A DNA stretch of 64,000 nucleotides, taken from positions 62,001 to 126,000 of the forward strand of contig CBDFGC010000003.1 in the NCBI GenBank assembly GCA_965246935.1. The letters are read 5' to 3'. Below are positions 19,890 through 29,461 of the stretch, in pieces (position 1 is the first letter of the stretch; every line of letters starts with the position of its first letter). Both the position numbers and the translations under genes were made by a program. This DNA is from JAZKFT01 sp965246935 (GTDB taxonomy: Bacteria; Bacteroidota; Bacteroidia; Chitinophagales; Chitinophagaceae). The notes below the pieces were generated by a model that saw only the letters and a list, made by a program, of their open reading frames with translations, made no database searches and had not been told where the DNA came from.

Positions 19890-20801
19890 TTATTCGCCAA
19901 AATAATCGTTGTCAATTTTTTTTACTTCATAAACTGTTGAAGTTGATACGCCTAATCCGTAGTCGATCATAAACTCTGCCAGTTGATCGCCATCAATTAA
20001 AATTACTTTTTTTGTAATTGTTTTTACATATTCTTTAGCGCTTTCTGCAAAACGGGAAGTTGTTATAAAAATTCCTTTGTTAGCTCTTTGTCCATCTAAT
20101 GCACCTACAAAAGATTAAATATCCGGCCGTCCCACAGCTTGGTTATCCCACCGTTTGGCTTGTATGTAAATGAAATCAAGTCCAAGTTTATCTTCTTTTA
20201 TTATACCATCTATTCCTTCATCTTTTGTAAGCCTAGTAGCCCTGCCGGCATCCTTCAGTGATCCGCCATATCCCATTTTTACAAGAAGTTCAACAACTAG
20301 TTGTTCAAAAAAAGCGGGAGACAATCCGATAATTTTTTTTCTTAATTCTTGAGCAAGTGAGACACGAATACTTTGATAAGCACTTTCCAAGGTCTCTTCA
20401 GGGGTTTGCGTGTTCGTTAAATCAGAAGATGTATTCGTTATAATCTCATCATCTTTTTTAGCATTTTGAAATTCCAAAAACTCAGGAAACTGCCGTAATA
20501 GTTTAACGTCAATTTTAGATGGGTTGTCTTTTAAAATTGAAACCCCACGTTTTGTGATCTGAACAGTAGCTCTCTTTTGACTATCGAGAAGCCCTGCTTT
20601 TTTTAAATAGGTTCTTGCCCATCCTACCCGGCTTCCAAAAACAAAAGTTTGCCCGCTAGGCAGTAATTCTTTTCTTTGATCATCAGTTAACTTAAATTGT
20701 ATAGCAAGAGCCTCAACTAAGTCACCAATTTTATGTTCCTGATTATCTGATGTTAGCTTTAATAATGGCAGCATTAATGATTGATAATCCGGTATTGGCA
20801 T
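19890..20801 (-). pseudogene. mrr: Mrr-type restriction endonuclease with in-frame ochre stop
   Basis: The N-terminal Mrr winged-helix domain (PDYQSLMLPLLKLTSD..., about 1-90) is followed by the Mrr catalytic domain: FFEQLVVELLVKMGYGG, then DEGIDGIIKED and IYIQAKRW, the D-QxK active site. A TAA at 20115-20117 follows GRPDI. The same frame then continues SFVGALDGQRANKGIFITTS... to a stop at 19890 and completes the standard Mrr fold of about 303 residues. Related Mrr proteins normally have a Gln there, so one C-to-T change (CAA to TAA) explains the stop. A truncated product would lack the end of the nuclease fold. Confidence 0.78.
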
Positions 20802-20893
20802 ATCTTGAAGATTAAGTTTACTGTTTCCTTGATTTCAAGATTAAATGTAGCTCGAAACCAATAACAACAATTGCTTTAAACAAACGTAAAATT

Positions 20894-21349
20894 ATGCAAC
20901 CCGTTTTCACCCAATCCGTCCACATTGCAGCACTGCCCGACACCATTTGGATGGTACTAACTAATCCTGATAAAATTGAACAATACATGTATGGCTGCCG
21001 TATGGAGCGGCCCTGGGAAGAAGGCCACCCGGTGGAGTATACTATGGAGCGGGATGGGCAGCCCGTGCTGATGGTAAAAGGAGAAGTCGTAAAAGTAGAG
21101 CCGCCTTTTTATCTGGAGCATACCATCTTTCCGGCAACCAGTTCGCTGATAGAAGATATCCCTGAAAATTACCTGACCGTTAGTTACACCATTACCGCAA
21201 AGGGTAATGAAAGCGAACTAACCATTACCCAAAAAGATTTTACCAAAGTAGCCGAAGGTGAAAAGCGCTATAACAGTACGGTGAATGGCTGGGCAGGCGC
21301 CATCCCTAAAATAAAAGAACTGGCAGAAGCGGATACAAAGACATTGTAA
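20894..21349 (+). CDS. SRPBCC/AHSA1-like domain protein
   Basis: 151 residues with the activator of Hsp90 ATPase/polyketide-cyclase-like fold: an opening strand and helix IAALPDTIWMVLTNPDKIEQYM, a central MERDGQPVLMVKGEVVKVEPPFYLEHT sheet and a long C-terminal helix. It is cytoplasmic, with no signal. Such proteins bind hydrophobic ligands; the partner is unknown. It is transcribed divergently from the mrr relic. Confidence 0.75.
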   Translation: MQPVFTQSVHIAALPDTIWMVLTNPDKIEQYMYGCRMERPWEEGHPVEYTMERDGQPVLMVKGEVVKVEPPFYLEHTIFPATSSLIEDIPENYLTVSYTITAKGNESELTITQKDFTKVAEGEKRYNSTVNGWAGAIPKIKELAEADTKTL

Positions 21350-21372
21350 TCATCAGCGTTTGCTCTAAGACT

Positions 21373-21654
21373 TTAATCCTCTTCTTCAAGCCATTTAGGT
21401 ATTCCATATTTCGCAGCCATCTCTTTGTAATATTCTGAGTTTTTAAACTTTCGCTTCTCTTCCTTTAGAAGATTTAATACCTCTTCCTTTTTATCCCAAT
21501 TCTCAAAGCATTGCAAATGAAAGCCGCAGTCAAAATATTCGTATAGAGGATGGCTCGTGTTGGATATTGCAGGTAAACCTTTCAATTCCTCACCAGGCAT
21601 AAGAAGTTCGCCACAAAGAGCACATGTTGATTGACCTAAAAATATTAATGCCAT
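21373..21654 (-). CDS. Small Cys-rich protein, probable zinc-binding
   Basis: 93 residues. CALCGE (about 12-15) and DCGFHLQC (about 43-50) supply a CxxC and a C-H-C set that could form one zinc site. The C-terminal half is a charged helix. No named family was recognised. It lies convergent with the SRPBCC gene, 24 bp apart. Confidence 0.55.
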   Translation of the reverse strand: MALIFLGQSTCALCGELLMPGEELKGLPAISNTSHPLYEYFDCGFHLQCFENWDKKEEVLNLLKEEKRKFKNSEYYKEMAAKYGIPKWLEEED

Positions 21655-21788
21655 AGGAAAGTTCAGTTGCGATTAACTGATGAGCATCCTTGTAACTGAT
21701 GGGTACTCAACCGGCTTGCCCTGGTTGGTGTCGTCGCCACAACTATTCAGAAAAAATTTGCTTTGCATTTTAAAACAGCTACGGTTCT

Positions 21789-21971
21789 TTACGCCAGCGC
21801 CGTAACCTATCTGTAGCAACATACATATCCTGTTTGTCAAGGCTTTCTGCTCCGGCTGGAGCAGCCCTTACATATTGCTGATTTATACCCATTGCAGGGT
21901 TGCCCTATCCAGGGCAATGCCTAATTGTAATGTATCCCCACTTCTACAGATAGGTTACGTCACCGGCGTAA
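21789..21971. repeat. MITE-like element with 28-bp inverted ends
   Basis: The left end (TTACGCC...CCGTAACCTATCTGTAG) is matched by the right end (CTACAGATAGGTTACG...GGCGTAA) with about four mismatches over 28 bp. Inside are two further palindromes (GCTCCGGCTGGAGC and GCCCTATCCAGGGC). No coding capacity. The structure suggests a non-autonomous element or a large RNA hairpin. Confidence 0.7.
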
Positions 21972-22031
21972 AAAACGATAATGGAATTTCTTCCGAACAG
22001 TTGTAGTGTCGTCACGAACAGGAAAAAGCAG

Positions 22032-23087
22032 TTAATTCAACTTTACATTCTGCCTGGCAAACAGGGCTGCATCGTTCTTAATCTTTAGTTCCCATTCCCA
22101 GGCCGTTTTCATCATTGTGTCAAGATCATATTGTAGTGTCCAGCCTAATTCCCGGACTGCTTTTTCGTTGTTGGCAAAAATGGCTACCACATCGCCGGGG
22201 CGGCGGGGGCCAATTACATAGTTTAGTTTTACGCCGCTCACCTTTTCAAACGCCTTGATAGCTTCCAGCACGGTTACCCCGTTGCCGCTGCCCAGGTTTA
22301 GGATGTCACAGGCAGTTTTATTTTTCCCTTCGGATAGAAATTGCAGGGCCAGTGTATGCGCATGGCTAATATCGCATACGTGTATATAATCGCGTACACA
22401 ACTACCGTCACGGGTAGGATAATCATCCCCATGGACCGTCATTTGCGGCAGCTTGCCAATAGCGGTTTGTGTAATGGCAGGCACCAGGTTAGCAGGCCGG
22501 CCAATGGGCAATTCGCCAATATGGACAGAAGGGTGTGCACCAACCGGGTTGAAGTAACGTAAAAGAATAAATTTGGTATCACCAAGCTTTGCCGCTTCCT
22601 GTATCAGTTGCTCGCCAATTTGCTTGGTTAACCCATAGGGACTTTCGGCAGGCTTTACCGGCGATTCCTCGGTAACCGGGATAGCATCGGGATTTCCATA
22701 CACCGTACAGGAGCTGGAGAAAACGAAATAAGGGATCTTAAATTCCTGCGTACACTTCAGCAGGTTGACCAGCGAAAACAAATTATTTTCAAAATACAGC
22801 AGCGGTTTTTCTACCGATTCGCCTACTGCTTTGTAGGCAGCAAAATGAATAATGCCCTCGATGTCAGGATTTTCCGTAAACACGGCTAACGTATCGTCGT
22901 AGTCACAAATATTGACCTTGTAATTCTTTACTTTCTTGCCAGTGATTTCTTCAATACCGGTTAATAAAAAAGGACTGCTGCGGCTATTGTCATCCATACA
23001 AATAACCTCATAGCCGTTTTCAATCAGATCAACAAGGGTGTGTGCGCCAATATAGCCACAGCCACCCGTTACCAAAATTTTTGACAT
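22032..23087 (-). CDS. galE: UDP-glucose 4-epimerase
   Basis: 351 residues from the ATG at 23087 (MSKILVTGGCGYIGAHT). The longer open frame upstream has no homology and crosses the promoter. The NAD-binding TGGCGYIG motif is at residues 7-14. The SDR catalytic pair is the Ser/Thr-rich FSSSCTVYG and YGLTK (Tyr and Lys). It interconverts UDP-glucose and UDP-galactose for envelope sugars. It is monocistronic, with a good Bacteroidota promoter directly upstream. Confidence 0.93.
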   Translation of the reverse strand: MSKILVTGGCGYIGAHTLVDLIENGYEVICMDDNSRSSPFLLTGIEEITGKKVKNYKVNICDYDDTLAVFTENPDIEGIIHFAAYKAVGESVEKPLLYFENNLFSLVNLLKCTQEFKIPYFVFSSSCTVYGNPDAIPVTEESPVKPAESPYGLTKQIGEQLIQEAAKLGDTKFILLRYFNPVGAHPSVHIGELPIGRPANLVPAITQTAIGKLPQMTVHGDDYPTRDGSCVRDYIHVCDISHAHTLALQFLSEGKNKTACDILNLGSGNGVTVLEAIKAFEKVSGVKLNYVIGPRRPGDVVAIFANNEKAVRELGWTLQYDLDTMMKTAWEWELKIKNDAALFARQNVKLN

Positions 23088-23091
23088 GCCG

Positions 23092-23121
23092 CAAATATAC
23101 AAATCCCGCTGTGCCGACAAA
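23092..23121 (-). promoter_or_regulatory. Bacteroidota-type promoter of galE
   Basis: On the minus strand TTTG (23118-23121) is followed 18 bp later by TATATTTG (23092-23099). This fits the TTTG/TAnnTTTG consensus of the Bacteroidota primary sigma factor. The -7 box ends four bases before the galE ATG, so the transcript would be leaderless or nearly so. It also argues for the short galE start. Confidence 0.5.
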
Positions 23122-23419
23122 AGTTGTGGCAAATACGAAATACGTAAGCGTCTCAATACGCCACAATACGCACAAAAAGCAATGGGTTTCCGCAAAGTAG
23201 AAAACAGCAGGAGATAGATATTCAAACCAAAATTCAAAAAAAGAAAACTATAGGGGTAATGTGTGCACACAGATACAGCTACAAGAAGCGGTTATCTACT
23301 TGTAAATAACTTCCGCTTATCCGAATGGTATTGCCTGTAATGAAAATGGAATTTTGAGCGCTTGTAATATGGTTGCGCCAAAAATGTTGCAACTAGTTCC
23401 GGTAACATTTTCAAACAGT

Positions 23420-23956
23420 TCACGGGCACTTGTAAATTTTATCAATATCCGCCTCTGTTTTTATGGTTCTTAACTGGTACGTTACGTCTTTACCGTTGAT
23501 GCTTTCATTGGGGTTATCCGTTACCTGGCTGTTTACCATTTTCCGGACAATTTTATTTCCCAAATAGTAGCGCCTGGTTTCCGTAGGTTGCTCATTCCTG
23601 CCGTTCGTTATTTGCTGGTAAGCAAAAATCAGTTTGCCCTTTTCATAATAATATTGATAGCTCCATTTCAAAGCTGCCTTATCCCCGTCACCCGTACCTA
23701 AGTCGGTTAGCTTCACCACGTCTGTCCCTTTATAGTACAGGGTAATGGTCGCTTTTTGTACCCCGCATTTATTGGTGTAACTGAATGCCTTGCTTTGTAG
23801 TTTTGAGGCATTGATGTCAAAAAAAGCCTTTTTTATTTTCTTTACTTTTTCTTCTGTTGCTTTTTGCCCGGCAGTCATTTTTTTTACGGCCACCTTTTGT
23901 GCCGATGCTGGAATAACAAATAGGACACTTATAATAACCAGGTAAAATTTATGCAT
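23420..23956 (-). CDS. Secreted protein of unknown function
   Basis: 178 residues with a signal peptide (about 1-19, ending ASAQ). The mature part is Lys-rich, then has alternating beta strands (ATITLYYKGTDVVKLTD, LKWSYQYYYEKGKLIFAYQQ, TRRYYLGNKIVRKM). It is probably a periplasmic beta-rich domain. No named family was recognised. Confidence 0.6.
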   Translation of the reverse strand: MHKFYLVIISVLFVIPASAQKVAVKKMTAGQKATEEKVKKIKKAFFDINASKLQSKAFSYTNKCGVQKATITLYYKGTDVVKLTDLGTGDGDKAALKWSYQYYYEKGKLIFAYQQITNGRNEQPTETRRYYLGNKIVRKMVNSQVTDNPNESINGKDVTYQLRTIKTEADIDKIYKCP

Positions 23957-24297
23957 AATGTTTTCACTTTAATACCTGCAAGATGATTAAGTATTTTTTA
24001 CAAGCAAATCTTTATTCCTGTTCCATTCGATTATCAATTTTATATCTGCATATTTTTTTCCGGAAACAAATTTTTAAAATCATCTTTTAATGAAAGGTAG
24101 TGTTTGGCAACGGCTATTGTAATGATTGCTGCCATTCCTTTTGCACAAGATAGTAACAGGAAAACTATGCCATGTAGCAGTGGCGCAGGCTAATGGTGAA
24201 AGTATTAAATGGTTTTCTTTGTTTTCAACATCATCATTCTACCCGGCTATATTTACAATGAGCGTAAATATCTTCCGCTTAGCCAAACTTTACTGAT
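23957..24297. other. Intergenic with possible gene remains
   Basis: About 340 bp without an intact gene. At about 24089-24200 short plus-strand pieces resemble a broken signal peptide (MIAAIPFAQDSN) interrupted by stops, which may be a decayed secreted-protein gene. The evidence is weak. Confidence 0.3.
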
Positions 24298-24843
24298 ATG
24301 GTATCCGGTTTATTTCCCCTTTTAACTGTTTTGATAAGGTACATTTTCCTGATGTTGACAATTGTAGTGATGGTCACAAACAGTTTCGCTCAGAAAGAAG
24401 GCAAAAAAAATAAGACAGTCTATTTTAGCATTGGCCCCGAGTTAGCCTTACCTGTCTGGTATTTTAGCCGGGAATCCAATTTTGGACTTGGTGGCAGTGC
24501 TTTGCTGGAAGTGAAGACTTCGCAACCGGCAGGAATTACGCTTGGCCTGTGCTATATTCATTACTTTCCAAAAAACAGGCCTGTATATTCCGGCGTTGCA
24601 ACCGATCAGTTAGCAGCGCTGTTGGGGGTGCGTTATTATTTCAACAAGCATTTTTTTGCTTCCGGTCAGGTCGGGTTTAGTGTACATCAGGACGAGTATC
24701 GGGAACTTGATGGCTCGGTTTTAATTGCTCCCGGCGTAGGTTTTAAATATGGCTTACTGGATGCTACGCTTAGATATATGACCGCTAACCGGGAGGGCAC
24801 CCCTCTGTCCGGTATTAGTTTAAGGCTGGCTATTGCGTTCTGA
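24298..24843 (+). CDS. Outer-membrane beta-barrel-like protein
   Basis: 181 residues with a hydrophobic signal (ending SFAQ, about residue 32) and alternating amphipathic strands: TVYFSIGPELALPVW, GITLGLCYIHYF, LAALLGVRYYFNKHFFASGQVGFSVH, ISLRLAIAF. The last residue is Phe, as is common for barrel proteins. An inner Met (about 18) would give a more normal signal length. Function unknown. Confidence 0.6.
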   Translation: MVSGLFPLLTVLIRYIFLMLTIVVMVTNSFAQKEGKKNKTVYFSIGPELALPVWYFSRESNFGLGGSALLEVKTSQPAGITLGLCYIHYFPKNRPVYSGVATDQLAALLGVRYYFNKHFFASGQVGFSVHQDEYRELDGSVLIAPGVGFKYGLLDATLRYMTANREGTPLSGISLRLAIAF

Positions 24844-24884
24844 TCGTTTTGTGAAATTGTTTAATTGGAATGATTGTCAATTGC

Positions 24885-25271
24885 CTAATTGTTTTTAACC
24901 GGGCTCACCAATTGAAACCGGGGTATTTCTACCGTAAATTTTTTATGGTTGGCCAGGTTAGCCATTTCGTATATACCATGCATGGTACCCATTTCGCTGC
25001 GAAGCTGGCAGCCGCTTACGTATTGGAAAGTTTCACCTTGTGTTAGTACTGGTTGCTGGCCAATTACGCCATCGCCTTCTACTTCCCGGAATTCGCCATG
25101 GCTGTCAAAAATGTACCAGTGCCGGCTAAGCAACTGCACCGTAAATGCATTATGATTTTCGATGGAAATACGGTAGGCAAACATAAACTCCCGTTGTACC
25201 GGATTACTATATTCCGGCTGGTAAAATGTTTCCACTGTTATTTCTATTCCTGAGGTTATGGCATTACTCAT
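24885..25271 (-). CDS. apaG: ApaG-domain protein
   Basis: 128 residues, the standard ApaG length. It has a beta-sandwich fold with FMFAYRISIENHNAFTVQLLSRHWYIFDSHG and GEFREVEGDGVIGQQPVLTQGETFQYVSGC, then GTMHGIYEM. ApaG is linked to divalent cation efflux and Ap4A phenotypes in enterobacteria; the molecular role is not settled. It is a single gene here. Confidence 0.92.
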   Translation of the reverse strand: MSNAITSGIEITVETFYQPEYSNPVQREFMFAYRISIENHNAFTVQLLSRHWYIFDSHGEFREVEGDGVIGQQPVLTQGETFQYVSGCQLRSEMGTMHGIYEMANLANHKKFTVEIPRFQLVSPVKNN

Positions 25272-25554
25272 GCAGTAAAATTAACCCATTCGGATATTAC
25301 AATGCTACATTGGTAATAGCTAATATTTTTTCTTCAACCTCTTTTAAGAACGGCAGTTGAATAGGAACAGCATAGCAATGGTATCTGCCGCAGAGATTAT
25401 ATTCTTGTTTTGATGGTCTGCTCAATACAGATGATGGGTTAAAGCTAATTTGCCATTACCACAAATCCCCGCATCAAAATTGCCTGCTCACAGTACCCTG
25501 CTTCCGGTTATTTTTGAAGCGCAAAGCCAATTTGTAAAATTTAAAATCGTACAC

Positions 25555-27006
25555 ATGAAAATAGCAGTAGCCAAAGGCGATGGAATAGGTCCTGAAATAA
25601 TGGAAGCTACCTTAAACATTTTTAAAGCAGCCGGTGTGCCACTGGAGTATGTGTTTGTGGATATGGGCAAATGGGTGTTCGACAAAGGATTTAATAATGG
25701 CATGACGGACGAAGCAAAGGCAACGATTGAAGAATTAAGCATCCTGTTTAAAGGTCCGATGGAAACACCCAAAGGCAAAGGGGTAAAAAGCATTAATGTT
25801 ACAGCCCGCAAAACCTGGAATACGTATGCCAACCACCGCACGTTTCAAACCCTGCATGGCGTTGATACCGTATTCAGCAAAGCAGGCATCCCTATAGACA
25901 TTACCATTGTCCGGGAAAATATTGAAGATACCTATGGCGGCATTGAGCACATGATTACGCATGACGTAGCCCTGAGCCGCCGTTTTATTACCCGGCCCGG
26001 CAGCCTGCAGGTAATCCGCTATGCATTTGACATGGCCCGAAAAAAAGGGACCCGCCGCATTACCTGTGGGCACAAGGCCAACATTATGAAATTAACGGAT
26101 GGTCTTTTTTTGGAATGTTTTTACGAAGTGGCTAAAGAATATCCCGACCTGAAAGCCGATGATGTAATTGTAGATGACCTGTGCATGAAACTGGTAACCC
26201 GCCCCGACTTGTTTGATGTAGTGGTGCTTACCAATTTGCAGGGCGATATTGTAAGCGACCTTTGTGCCGGTTTGGTAGGTGGCCTGGGCTTCGCACCTTC
26301 TGCTAACATCGGCGACCATATTTCCATATTTGAAGCCGTACATGGTACCGCCCCGGATATTACGGGTAAAAATATTGCTAACCCCACAGCCTTGCTGCTG
26401 AGTGGCTTTGCCATGCTGCGGCACCTGGGCCTTACTGAAAGTGCAGCCGTTATTGAAAATGCACTGCTGTATACGTTGGAGAGCGGTGTGCATACAGGCG
26501 ATTTTGGCGACCGTAGTACCTCTTCGGTAAATACCACGCAGTTTGCCGATGCCATTATTCAGAACTTTGGTAAAAAACCGGAGCATAGCCCCAGGCCGGA
26601 AAGTGAAGACCACCCAACAGTATGCACGGTCTATCACATGGATAAAAATGCGATGATGGAAAGTGTAGAAGGCGTGCAGGAAAAGATTGTTGGCGTAGAT
26701 ATGTTTTTAGAAAGTAATGTGCAGCCGGAAGCTATTGCCAAAAAATGCCTGCGCCATGCCGGGGTAAAATTCAAATTAATAAATATCAGCAACCGTGGTA
26801 CACAGGTATGGCCTACGGGCAGCAGGTTCACCAACCTGGTAAATCAGTACAATGCCCGTTTTGAAAGCCTGGACGGCGAACCGCTGAACCAACAGGATAT
26901 CATTGGCTTGTACGTAAGTCTGAGTGGCGACTTTAAAATTTGCTCGCTGGAATTGCTGAATATGTGGGGAGATAAAAAGGGGTACAGCCTGGCGCAAGGA
27001 CAATAA
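25555..27006 (+). CDS. icd: NADP-dependent isocitrate dehydrogenase
   Basis: 483 residues from the ATG at 25555 (MKIAVAKGDGIGPEIM). The longer frame from 25450 adds a stretch unlike the family. Substrate-binding segments are visible (VRENIEDTYGGIEH), as are metal-binding Asp residues (VVLTNLQGDIVSDLCAGLVGGLG) and NADP-region HGTAPDITGKNIANP. A C-terminal domain of about 130 residues (after about 350) is typical of the longer IDH type found in Bacteroidota. It oxidises isocitrate to 2-oxoglutarate in the TCA cycle. It appears monocistronic. Confidence 0.93.
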   Translation: MKIAVAKGDGIGPEIMEATLNIFKAAGVPLEYVFVDMGKWVFDKGFNNGMTDEAKATIEELSILFKGPMETPKGKGVKSINVTARKTWNTYANHRTFQTLHGVDTVFSKAGIPIDITIVRENIEDTYGGIEHMITHDVALSRRFITRPGSLQVIRYAFDMARKKGTRRITCGHKANIMKLTDGLFLECFYEVAKEYPDLKADDVIVDDLCMKLVTRPDLFDVVVLTNLQGDIVSDLCAGLVGGLGFAPSANIGDHISIFEAVHGTAPDITGKNIANPTALLLSGFAMLRHLGLTESAAVIENALLYTLESGVHTGDFGDRSTSSVNTTQFADAIIQNFGKKPEHSPRPESEDHPTVCTVYHMDKNAMMESVEGVQEKIVGVDMFLESNVQPEAIAKKCLRHAGVKFKLINISNRGTQVWPTGSRFTNLVNQYNARFESLDGEPLNQQDIIGLYVSLSGDFKICSLELLNMWGDKKGYSLAQGQ

Positions 27007-27195
27007 TATAGAAATACAAAATTCAAATAAGCAACGGGCAATTAGCAATAGGCGAATTTGTGCGACTATTTTCCGCAGCCTGTTCTAATAGAGCATAGTA
27101 CCAGATCAAATTGGGTTGTAAACTTCAAGTCAGATGTTCAATCCTGATTTGCTTATTGCCAATTGGCCATTGCTATTTTAAGCTGCCGGCACCTA

Positions 27196-27981
27196 TTAAT
27201 AATCTGAATAATCCGTGGCACGTAAAAACCGGATGTCGGATTTTGACACGTTGTGCTGGTACTGCGGCAATGCAGAAAGTTGTTTCCATGCAGGATCAGC
27301 AGAAAAAGATTTCCAGTGTGCATCCCGGTCTGCTTTATTCTCAAAGCTGGTCATATACATCAGGTTGGGCATCCGGCTGCCGGCAATTACTTCTGCATAA
27401 AAAACCGGGTTGAAGTTTAATTTGCCGAAGATGTCGATCTCACCGCCTTCATTAAACATCTGTACTTTATTATGGTACAATTTTTCCGTAGGGCTTTCAT
27501 AACTGCGCAGTTCGTACACCCTATCCGCTCTTGGTCCCTTTAGCCTGGGAAGGTTCATCACCGGCGCCAGTGGAAAAGCCTGCAACACAATATTCTCCAT
27601 ACGCATGGATGCAGGGTTTTGATAACTGGTATCAAAGGATTGCGATGCCGCAATGAATTGATCATCCTTTAGCAGCCTGGAGGATAAGGTAAACAACTGA
27701 TCAGCTTTTTTAAAGGGGATGATAATATAGATGAGCTTATCAATAGCCGTATCATTGGCAATGGGTTTGAATACCCCAATGTTAGTATTACCCATTCTAT
27801 GTAAGGCGGGGAGGTACATCTCTTTTAAATAGCTATCCAACGCCGTTTCCTGTACACCGGCAGCAAAATGATACACAGTAATCTGGTAAAACTCCCGGCT
27901 TTTTTCTTTTGCAGAGGCTGTGTTGACCAGTAATTGGAGAAGTAAAATGGCAATAAAGCAAATGTTCTTTTTCATAAGCAT
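27196..27981 (-). CDS. NIPSNAP-family secreted protein
   Basis: 261 residues with a signal peptide (about 1-24). Two ferredoxin-like NIPSNAP/dimeric alpha-beta-barrel repeats are present: YQITVYHFAAGVQETALDSYL... and RVYELRSYESPTEKLYHNKVQMF.... Several Bacteroidota carry such secreted NIPSNAP proteins; the function is unknown. Two Met codons (1 and 3) are possible starts. Confidence 0.85.
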   Translation of the reverse strand: MLMKKNICFIAILLLQLLVNTASAKEKSREFYQITVYHFAAGVQETALDSYLKEMYLPALHRMGNTNIGVFKPIANDTAIDKLIYIIIPFKKADQLFTLSSRLLKDDQFIAASQSFDTSYQNPASMRMENIVLQAFPLAPVMNLPRLKGPRADRVYELRSYESPTEKLYHNKVQMFNEGGEIDIFGKLNFNPVFYAEVIAGSRMPNLMYMTSFENKADRDAHWKSFSADPAWKQLSALPQYQHNVSKSDIRFLRATDYSDY

Positions 27982-27986
27982 AGTTA

Positions 27987-28415
27987 CTACATCCCGCCTA
28001 TTATCTGCAACGTTTTATCATCCTGTTTTCCATTAAAAAATTTATCTAAAACGGCCCGGAAAACCGGGTTGGCGTTTGGCAATAGGGAAAACAAGGTCAT
28101 GGACGATTTTAGCTTTACATCGTCGGGACTGCCAAATATGTTGTTGGCATTGTTGCCTGGTAGCCGGAGCAACGCATGGCAAATTTCGATGAGCCTGCTG
28201 CCTAACATGGAATGCTGTAAAAATGCTTCTGCTTCGGGTATATCTTTTATGGCGTAATATTTTGAAGTGCTGCTAAAACCTAATCCCTGTATCTGCGGAA
28301 AAATATACCAAATCCAATGACTCCTTTTTCTCCCATGCTGTACTTCGGATAATGCAATTGCGTAATCTGTTTCCTGTGCATTCACAAATCTTTGCAGGTT
28401 AATTTCTTTCGTCAT
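27987..28415 (-). CDS. DUF1810-family protein
   Basis: 142 residues matching the DUF1810 pattern: NLQRFVNAQETDYAIALSEVQHGRKRSHWIWYIFPQIQGLG, then SSTSKYYAI and GSPDDVKLKSSMTLF. Cytoplasmic; function not established. It starts 6 bp upstream of the NIPSNAP gene and may be co-transcribed with it. It lies at the far edge of the cassette array. No matched core was found on its distal side, so it is probably chromosomal. Confidence 0.85.
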   Translation of the reverse strand: MTKEINLQRFVNAQETDYAIALSEVQHGRKRSHWIWYIFPQIQGLGFSSTSKYYAIKDIPEAEAFLQHSMLGSRLIEICHALLRLPGNNANNIFGSPDDVKLKSSMTLFSLLPNANPVFRAVLDKFFNGKQDDKTLQIIGGM

Positions 28416-28493
28416 CTGGTTTAGCTGATTATCTTTTCAAATGCGTACGCAAAGATGTAATCCATAGGCCATAGTAGCAGTATCATTTCGCAA

Positions 28494-28690
28494 AATAAAC
28501 AGGGTTTTGTGTTGCTGGGGGAATATTACTTCCATCAAGCCCGGCTAACTGATGATGAAAATAGAAATAAAAGTTGATGATCTGTACTTAGTCCGAAATT
28601 GCTTATCAAGCCCGAACAACTGCCCAATGATGCTGTAATTGTTGAACCACGGCTTACGTCCGCCCCGGTAGTGCAAAACCCTTGTTTGTT
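28494..28690 (-). repeat. attC-like site 12 (distal end of array)
   Basis: Left end AAACAGGGTTTTG...GCTGGGGG and right end CCCCGGTAGTGCAAAACCC...TTGTT are imperfect inverted repeats about 190 bp apart. The interior shares the CAAGCCCG and CTGCCCAAT words of the other sites. The core bases are less clear than elsewhere, so it may be an old site. Confidence 0.6.
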
Positions 28691-28755
28691 GATGGCAGTT
28701 TGTTATTATACTGTCTTTTAAACCTTCCAATGAGTCGATATGCTGATTCAGCTCT

Positions 28756-29190
28756 TTATTTTATGCCATTGTGCCCTACGTGTTTAATTTCACTGATCTG
28801 TACAACAGGCTGAATATTAGTGTAATTTTTAAAGTCACTGATAACTGCATCTCTGTTTTGTGCTATCGCTTTATTATATTCAGTAACATCAACAATGTAA
28901 AAATAACCTACGGCCACAAAAGGGACTTTATCATTTGCCGTTCTGCCTGCTATGCCTTTATCAATTTCATAAAATTTTAAATTTTTTCCTAAAAATCCTG
29001 CTACCATAGGCATGTGTTTTCTTTCATAATAGTCCATATCAAAGGTTTTATCTTCGCCATTCGGATAGAGTATTGCTACCTTAAACATTCCGGTTTCCGG
29101 GGTGGATGAGTGTATCAGCTGACTGGTTTTGCAACTTATCAAACCTATAGTGGCAAAGATTAGCGGGAAGAATTTGATTTTAGTTATCAT
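28756..29190 (-). CDS. EthD-domain lipoprotein (cassette gene)
   Basis: About 144 residues from the ATG at 29190 (MITKIKFFPLIFATIGLISC), whose lipobox ends at Cys20. The longer open frame reads back into the neighbouring attC-like site. The mature part has the EthD/dimeric alpha-beta-barrel pattern: FKVAILYPNGEDKTFDMDYYERKHMPMV and VPFVAVGYFYIVDVTEYNKAI. Ligand unknown. It lies between attC-like sites 12 and 11. Confidence 0.72.
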   Translation of the reverse strand: MITKIKFFPLIFATIGLISCKTSQLIHSSTPETGMFKVAILYPNGEDKTFDMDYYERKHMPMVAGFLGKNLKFYEIDKGIAGRTANDKVPFVAVGYFYIVDVTEYNKAIAQNRDAVISDFKNYTNIQPVVQISEIKHVGHNGIK

Positions 29191-29240
29191 ATAAATTAGT
29201 TTTAAAGGTTCTTGTTTCATCAGAACGCTTAATTGCCACC

Positions 29241-29437
29241 AGCGATCAGGTATTGCCTGCAGGCCGGAACTGTAGCTTTGTCTGCCCATAACCGCTGCCA
29301 AATAATGAAATAAAAGTACAAGTTAACAACTAAATGTTGAGCAGAGTTCCGTCAGGCCGGGATGCAGTACAGTAGCAATTTGCAGCCGATTAATTTTCCG
29401 TCAAGCTCCATTTGTAGCAATACTTTTGTTAGCGGTT
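29241..29437 (-). repeat. attC-like site 11
   Basis: Left arm CAGGTATTGCCTGCAGGC..., right arm TTTGTAGCAATACTTTTGTTAGCGG. Internal words CCGCTGCC and GTCAAGC are shared with sites 7, 8 and 2. The GTT core (29428) is followed by AGCGGT. The left core is degenerate. Confidence 0.72.
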
Positions 29438-29461
29438 CGCCTTTTTTTTCGGCCAGTTATG

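Noticed and set aside
26092..26637. 181-residue minus-strand ORF inside icd
   Set aside because: Antisense shadow of a highly conserved gene; biased composition only.
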